A stretch of DNA of 59,128 nucleotides from an uncultured Marivita sp. (GTDB taxonomy: Bacteria > Pseudomonadota > Alphaproteobacteria > Rhodobacterales > Rhodobacteraceae), in contig CANNCS010000009.1 in the NCBI GenBank assembly GCA_947503115.1, positions 1 to 59,128 on the forward strand. The letters are read 5' to 3'. The notes beneath the pieces were generated by a model. It saw only the letters and a program-made list of their open reading frames with translations, searched no databases and was not told where the DNA came from. Both the position numbers and the translations under genes were made by a program. Shown in pieces: positions 54,542 to 59,128 of this stretch (position 1 is its first letter; every line of letters starts with the position of its first letter).

Positions 54542-55992
54542 GCCTTCACCTCACGCCATTTGCGCCCGTCCCGGTGCATTAACATCAATGCATCTTCCGG
54601 GCCGGAGCTACCCGGATCGTACGTCTTGGGCACATCGTTGCGCGCTTGCCAGCCTTCGATCAAGGGGTCGGTCCAGGCCCAGGCCGCTTCAACCTCGTCA
54701 CCGCGCATGAAAAGCGTTTGGTTGCCCCGGATCACATCCATAATCAAACGCTCATAAGCGTCAGGTGCTTCTTCGGCATCCGGGCCCAGCGCTTCGGCAA
54801 AGCTCATATCCAGAGGCACGTCCAAAAGACGCATCCCCCCCGGCCCCGGTTCCTTGATCGTCACATCAAGTGTCATACCTTCATTGGGCTGCAAGCGGAT
54901 CGCCAGCACGTTGCGGTGCCGCCCAGCGTCTGCACCAAAGATTGAATGCGGCGCGTCCTTGAACACGACGGCAATTTCCGATGCGCGAGCCTTGAGGCGC
55001 TTGCCCGTGCGCAAATAGAACGGTGTGCCAGCCCAACGCCAATTGGAGATATGGCACTTCATGGCGATAAAGCTTTCAGTGCGCGACTTGGGGTCATCTA
55101 CGTCTTCACGATAGCTTGGCCCGTTGCCATCCGCACCATACTGACCACGTACAATGTGATGCCAATCGACAGGCTCCAGCGCGCGGATCACCTTAAGCTT
55201 TTCGTCCCGCACGGCGTCTGGATCGAACTTGGCAGGCGGCTCCATCGCGATAAGGCAAAGAAGCTGCATCAGGTGGTTTTGCACCATGTCCCGCATCGCG
55301 CCGGATTTGTCGTAGTAGCCCCCACGCCCGCCGACGCCCACGGTCTCGGCCACGGTGATCTGGATATGATCGACGTATTGTGCATTCCACAGCGGCTCGA
55401 AAAGCATGTTGCCAAATCGAACAGCCATCAGGTTCTGTACAGTTTCCTTACCAAGGTAATGGTCGATACGGTAAATTTGAGTTTCGTCGAAATGCTGCGC
55501 CAGCGTGGCGTTCAATGACCGCGCGGTTTCGAGGTCATGGCCAAACGGCTTTTCCACCACGATCCGGCTGTCCGGCGTGGCCAGCCCAAACCGATGCAGC
55601 CGCTCTGCCAAATCTCCGAACAACGATGGTCCGACCGAAAAGTAGAACGCACGAACCTTGTTATCGCGCATCTTTCCGTTCAGTTCGACCCATCCACCAT
55701 CACCTTTGGCGTCCGTTGTCACATAGGACACAACATCGAGAAATGCCTCCATGGTCCCGGCTTCACAGGATCGGGCACCGCCAAATTCCGCCACCGCCTC
55801 TGACACCATTTGACGATATTCGTCCGTCGTCATTTCGGACCTGGCTGCACCAATGATCTGTGACCCCTCGGGCATTTGCCCAGCGCAAAAACGCCGGAAC
55901 AGGCCCGGCAGGATTTTGCGTCGTGCCAAATCTCCGGTGCCGCCAAAGATTACAAGGTCAAACGGGTCAACGGGAATAACGCGAGATACCAT
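54538..55992 (-). CDS. zwf: Glucose-6-phosphate 1-dehydrogenase
   Basis: 484 residues. NADP site IFGGTGDLARRKILPGLF, active site RIDHYLGKETVQNL. Oxidises glucose-6-P to the lactone. The ATG at 55992 (MVSRVIPVDPF) has GGAAGGA upstream; the 26-codon extension is dropped. First gene of zwf-pgl-pgi; a 12-bp palindrome resembling a LacI-family operator lies 38 bases upstream. Confidence 0.98.
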   Translation of the reverse strand: MVSRVIPVDPFDLVIFGGTGDLARRKILPGLFRRFCAGQMPEGSQIIGAARSEMTTDEYRQMVSEAVAEFGGARSCEAGTMEAFLDVVSYVTTDAKGDGGWVELNGKMRDNKVRAFYFSVGPSLFGDLAERLHRFGLATPDSRIVVEKPFGHDLETARSLNATLAQHFDETQIYRIDHYLGKETVQNLMAVRFGNMLFEPLWNAQYVDHIQITVAETVGVGGRGGYYDKSGAMRDMVQNHLMQLLCLIAMEPPAKFDPDAVRDEKLKVIRALEPVDWHHIVRGQYGADGNGPSYREDVDDPKSRTESFIAMKCHISNWRWAGTPFYLRTGKRLKARASEIAVVFKDAPHSIFGADAGRHRNVLAIRLQPNEGMTLDVTIKEPGPGGMRLLDVPLDMSFAEALGPDAEEAPDAYERLIMDVIRGNQTLFMRGDEVEAAWAWTDPLIEGWQARNDVPKTYDPGSSGPEDALMLMHRDGRKWREVKA

Positions 55993-56029
55993 GGCGCGAT
56001 CCTTCCGATTCTGCTTCGCTGAGCGCCTT

Positions 56030-56041
56030 GTTAGCGCTAAC
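56030..56041. promoter_or_regulatory. LacI-family-like operator upstream of zwf
   Basis: GTTAGCGCTAAC is a perfect 12-bp palindrome with the central CG common to LacI-family operators. It lies 38-49 bases upstream of the zwf start, where a repressor could block transcription. No regulator gene is in the window. Confidence 0.55.
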
Positions 56042-56207
56042 GAGCCAGATGTAAACTTATTTCGCAACAAACAGCATCAGTCTAGCACGCAGGAGACACG
56101 CTGCAATCGTGTCGCAGAAAGAACGGGCGAAGGCCCGCTCGCATGCATCATGACGCTTGATCCCGCGCCACCTGCATGTCACCACCGCGCCAAGCAAGGA
56201 GTCCCGG

Positions 56208-57149
56208 ATGTCCCCGCGTAAAATCATTATCGACACAGACCCCGGTCAGGACGACGCAGTTGCGATCCTGCTGGCCCTCGCCTCGCCTGACGATCTAGAG
56301 GTTCTGGGAATCACTGCCGTGGCCGGAAACGTACCGCTGCCCCTGACGCAGAAAAATGCACGCATCATTTGCGAGTTGGCGGGCAAGTCCGACACCCTTG
56401 TCTTTGCAGGATGTGATGCGCCCATGGCGCGCAAACTGGTCACGGCAGAGCACGTACATGGCAAGACGGGGCTAGACGGCCCAACCCTGCCCGACCCCAC
56501 AATGCCGCTTCAAGACGAGCACGCCGTCGACTTCATCATCGAAACGCTGCGTGCCCAAGACGAGGGAACGGTCACACTCTGTCCGCTGGGTCCGCTCACG
56601 AATATCGCGGTGGCGCTGAACCGCGCACCTGACATTGCCGACCGTATTCAAGAAATCGTCCTCATGGGTGGAGCCTATTTCGAAGTGGGCAACATCACAC
56701 CCGCGGCCGAATTCAACATTTACGTCGATCCGGAAGCAGCCAAGGTGGTCTTTGCCTGCGGCGCCCCCATCACCGTGATGCCGCTCGATGTCACGCATAA
56801 GGCGCTTGTAACATCTGAACGCAACGCTGCCTTCCGTGATTTGGACACACCTGTTGGAAGAGCCGTGGCTGATATGACGGATTTCTTCGAACGGTTCGAC
56901 AAAGAGAAATACGGCAGTGCCGGCGCTCCTTTGCATGACCCATGCGTGACGGCTTACCTGATACAACCTGATCTTTTCAGCGGGCGGCGCATCAACGTCG
57001 AAATCGAAACCGGGTCAGAGCTGACATTGGGCATGACCGTCGCCGATTGGTGGGGCGTGACCGACCGTGCGCCCAATGCCACCTTTATGGGCGACATCAA
57101 CGCTGACGGTTTCTTCACATTGTTGACCGAACGTCTGGGCCGGCTATGA
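56208..57149 (+). CDS. Inosine-uridine-type nucleoside hydrolase
   Basis: 313 residues, with the calcium-binding DTDPGQDDAVAILLAL, FAGCDAPMARKL, VHGKTGLDG, VLMGGAYFEVGNITPAAEFNIYVDPEAAKVV and ALHDPC-like GAPLHDPCVTAYL. It splits ribonucleosides to base and ribose. Start at 56208 has AAGGAG upstream. Overlaps the next GNAT gene by 4 bases. Confidence 0.95.
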   Translation: MSPRKIIIDTDPGQDDAVAILLALASPDDLEVLGITAVAGNVPLPLTQKNARIICELAGKSDTLVFAGCDAPMARKLVTAEHVHGKTGLDGPTLPDPTMPLQDEHAVDFIIETLRAQDEGTVTLCPLGPLTNIAVALNRAPDIADRIQEIVLMGGAYFEVGNITPAAEFNIYVDPEAAKVVFACGAPITVMPLDVTHKALVTSERNAAFRDLDTPVGRAVADMTDFFERFDKEKYGSAGAPLHDPCVTAYLIQPDLFSGRRINVEIETGSELTLGMTVADWWGVTDRAPNATFMGDINADGFFTLLTERLGRL

Positions 57150-57592
57150 GGTCTTTGCATCTGGCCGCCCCCGAGGATTTGCCGAAACTGCTGCCACTGG
57201 TCGCGGCATTTCACGATCATCAGGGATTTGCGACCTCACCCGAACATCAGCACAACGCCATACTGCCTTTGCTCGAAGGCAGCCACCACGGCGCGATCTG
57301 GTTGATCGGCCCGCGCCGCGCGCCGGTGGGGTACGTTGTAGTCTCGTTCGGGTGGTCAGTTGAATACGGTGGCATGGACGCCATCGTAGACGAGCTTTTC
57401 GTCCGCAGCGCAGTGCGCAAACGCGGTATGGGATCGGATGCGCTTAATGGGTTGTCCAAGGCGCTCAAGGAAGGTGGCATCAAGGCACTACATCTTGAGG
57501 CTGATCAGAACGACGACACGCTGAAAAGGTTCTACCAGCGCTGTAAATTCGCGACCCGCGAAGGCTACGCCTACATGTCCCGCGAACTGTGA
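57146..57592 (+). CDS. GNAT-family acetyltransferase
   Basis: 148 residues. Acetyl-CoA site VDELFVRSAVRKRGMGSDALNGLSKAL, then ALHLEADQNDDTLKRFYQRCKF. Substrate unknown. ATGA overlap with the nucleoside hydrolase. Confidence 0.9.
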   Translation: MRSLHLAAPEDLPKLLPLVAAFHDHQGFATSPEHQHNAILPLLEGSHHGAIWLIGPRRAPVGYVVVSFGWSVEYGGMDAIVDELFVRSAVRKRGMGSDALNGLSKALKEGGIKALHLEADQNDDTLKRFYQRCKFATREGYAYMSREL

Positions 57593-57638
57593 TGCCCCGG
57601 GGCTGGTTAGACAGGCAACAAGTGCCTATATCCACGGC

Positions 57639-59057
57639 ATGACCCTGCACATTCCCTTCGACAACAGTTACGCCGCTCTGCCAGACACCTTCTACGCGCG
57701 GGTCAAACCTGAGCCGGTCAAAGCGCCATCCCTCATTGCGATAAACGATGCGCTGGCTCGTGATCTGGGTATCAACGGGCTGGATGATCCGAACCTCGCG
57801 GCACTGTTTTCAGGTAACGTGATCCCCAACGGTGCATCACCTCTGGCACAGCTCTATTCCGGGCACCAGTTCGGGCAATACAACCCACAACTGGGCGACG
57901 GCCGCGCAGTTCTGCTGGGCGAGACCATCGGCACCGACGGTATCCGCCGCGATATCCAACTCAAAGGTTCAGGCCGCACGCCGTTTTCCCGCATGGGCGA
58001 CGGGCGTGCATGGCTGGGCCCAGTGCTGCGCGAATACGTGATGAGCGAGGCGATGCACGCGCTGGGCGTCCCCACGACGCGCGCCTTGGCGGCTGTCCGC
58101 ACGGGCGAAGCGGTCGTTCGCGAACGCCCCCTGCCCGGCGCCGTACTGACACGAGTCGCGCAAAGCCACCTGCGTGTTGGCACGTTTCAGGTCTTTGCAG
58201 CACGCGGCGACACAAAGGCGTTGCAGACGCTTTTCGACTACGCTGTCGCACGACACTTTCCAGATGCGACCGACCCCGCCAGTTTTCTGAACGCTGTGAT
58301 GCGCCGTCAGGCGGCTTTGGTCGCGCATTGGCTCAGCCTTGGGTTCATCCACGGCGTGATGAATACCGACAATTGCAGCATTTCCGGTGAGACCATCGAC
58401 TACGGCCCCTGCGCATTTATGGACAGCTACCACCCGGAAACCGTCTATTCGTCGATCGATCGCTATGGGCGCTACAGCTACGCGGCACAGGCTGACATCA
58501 TCGTTTGGAACATGGCCCAACTTGCAACCGCGCTGCTGCACTTGATGCCCGACCCCGAAGCCTCGGTCGAGCCATTCACCGCGCAGATCCACACAATGCC
58601 CGAAATGATCCGCGCCGAATGGCTACAGCGGTTCGGGGCGAAGATCGGCATCTCCAGTGCGAAGGCCGAGGATGCCGCCTTGATCGGAGATCTGCTGACC
58701 CTCATGCAAACCGCGGAAGCCGATTTCACCAATACGTTCCGCGGACTGGTGGACGGCACAGCCCGAGATCAGTTTATCGACCCAACCAGTTTTGACGCAT
58801 GGTCTGACACATGGCAGACGCGCATCGCCAAGGAAGACGATCCACTAGACCGGATGCGCACCACCAACCCGGTTCTGATACCGCGCAACCATCAGATCGA
58901 AGCGATGATCACCGCCGCTGTAGATGGCAACGACGCCCCCTTCACACGTCTGATGACAGCCTACGCGACGCCGTATGAGGTCAATCCCGATTTTGACGAT
59001 CTGCGCCGCCCTCCCGCCCCCGAAGAGGTGGTTCAGGCCACGTTCTGCGGCACCTAG
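57639..59057 (+). CDS. selO: SelO-type protein adenylyltransferase (YdiU/UPF0061)
   Basis: 472 residues. Pseudokinase family that AMPylates proteins in redox control. It has LAQLYSGHQFGQYNPQLGDGRAVLLGE, DIQLKGSGRTPFSR, GFIHGVMNTDNCSISGETIDYGPCAFMD, and ends PEEVVQATFCGT with the conserved Cys near the C-terminus. Acts with ATP and Mg. It is complete at both ends. Confidence 0.95.
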   Translation: MTLHIPFDNSYAALPDTFYARVKPEPVKAPSLIAINDALARDLGINGLDDPNLAALFSGNVIPNGASPLAQLYSGHQFGQYNPQLGDGRAVLLGETIGTDGIRRDIQLKGSGRTPFSRMGDGRAWLGPVLREYVMSEAMHALGVPTTRALAAVRTGEAVVRERPLPGAVLTRVAQSHLRVGTFQVFAARGDTKALQTLFDYAVARHFPDATDPASFLNAVMRRQAALVAHWLSLGFIHGVMNTDNCSISGETIDYGPCAFMDSYHPETVYSSIDRYGRYSYAAQADIIVWNMAQLATALLHLMPDPEASVEPFTAQIHTMPEMIRAEWLQRFGAKIGISSAKAEDAALIGDLLTLMQTAEADFTNTFRGLVDGTARDQFIDPTSFDAWSDTWQTRIAKEDDPLDRMRTTNPVLIPRNHQIEAMITAAVDGNDAPFTRLMTAYATPYEVNPDFDDLRRPPAPEEVVQATFCGT

Positions 59058-59077
59058 TGCTCCGAGTCTGACACTTC

Positions 59078-59128
59078 TTACCTGTTTCCGCGGATTTCAT
59101 CGAGCGCGTCCAGCGCACGGCGTTCCCT
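59078..59128 (-). CDS. Possible C-terminal end of a gene running out of the window
   Basis: On the minus strand the last 51 bases read 16 codons (RERRALDALDEIRGNR) and a TAA at 59078-59080, 20 bases from the end of selO. The frame is open to the edge and the composition is helical and charged, so a convergent gene is likely, but there is too little to assign it. Confidence 0.35.
   Translation of the reverse strand, partial: RERRALDALDEIRGNR

Overview
The window is about 60% GC and reads as a chromosome segment of a marine alphaproteobacterium of the Roseobacter group (Rhodobacteraceae). The main reasons are a DddP-type DMSP lyase with all six iron ligands, the order trpG-trpD-(ung)-trpC-moaC-moeA-lexA with an alphaproteobacterial SOS box (GAAC-N7-GAAC), a split cobalamin methionine synthase with a DUF1638 partner, a zwf-pgl-pgi operon, a GlnB-GlnA pair, and the family's typical intergenic 'CTGGGG..CCCCAG..GGGATATTTTTG' repeat. 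Almost everything is chromosomal housekeeping; there is no transposase, integrase or CRISPR array.

Layout: 0.1-3.2 kb, an LprI-like protein, a DUF1499 protein, an agmatinase-family hydrolase and an M20 amidohydrolase; 3.3-4.5 kb, MazG and a decayed stretch with a DUF1963-like tail; 4.5-6.8 kb, fatty acid genes fabD-fabG-acpP; 7-9.1 kb, a cytochrome b561-YceI fusion, a second YceI protein and a small membrane protein; 9.3-10.7 kb, rpsF-rpsR-rplI; 10.8-13.2 kb, a 2-oxoglutarate oxygenase and a mandelate-racemase-like enzyme flanking a candidate structured RNA; 13.4-19.1 kb, three unusual plus-strand genes interleaved with tig and a TPR-methyltransferase and ending at a tRNA-Leu; 19.3-22.9 kb, nnr, glnB and glnA; 23-25.7 kb, envelope proteins and a DUF3445 haem N-demethylase relative; 25.9-33.5 kb, dddP, an EEP hydrolase, an alpha/beta hydrolase-OsmC fusion, a homocysteine methyltransferase, a radical SAM protein, a corrinoid protein and DUF1638; 33.6-41.1 kb, a divergent polysaccharide deacetylase, then the trp/moa/lexA run; 41.1-46.5 kb, comEC, gltX, gltA and a GNAT protein; 46.6-51.2 kb, a GH108 endolysin-holin pair followed by ccmF-ccmH-ech; 51.2-59.1 kb, a cupin, a thioesterase, pgi-pgl-zwf, a nucleoside hydrolase, a GNAT protein and selO.

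The most unusual content lies at 13.4-19.1 kb. The 365-residue protein at 15736-16833 carries, in order, the four signature motifs of the anthrax edema factor/CyaA/ExoY nucleotidyl cyclase toxins: H-x-K..W..VAG, DYDLF, HG, and an N before the acidic stretch. The protein at 18129-19064 couples a LysM-like domain to a His/Cys domain resembling clan CD (caspase-like) peptidases. With the gene at 13380 they form a scattered set of probable effector-like genes, two of them flanked by core genes on the opposite strand and the third abutting a tRNA-Leu whose acceptor stem has a mismatch on the side facing the islet. A structured RNA candidate at 11.8-12.0 kb is the second main item.

Metabolically, the DMSP lyase, the N-demethylase-like protein and the split MetH pieces suggest an organism living on methylated sulfur and nitrogen compounds from algae, which fits a possible eukaryote-directed cyclase toxin. 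All functional statements rest on motifs read by eye; no database search was run.
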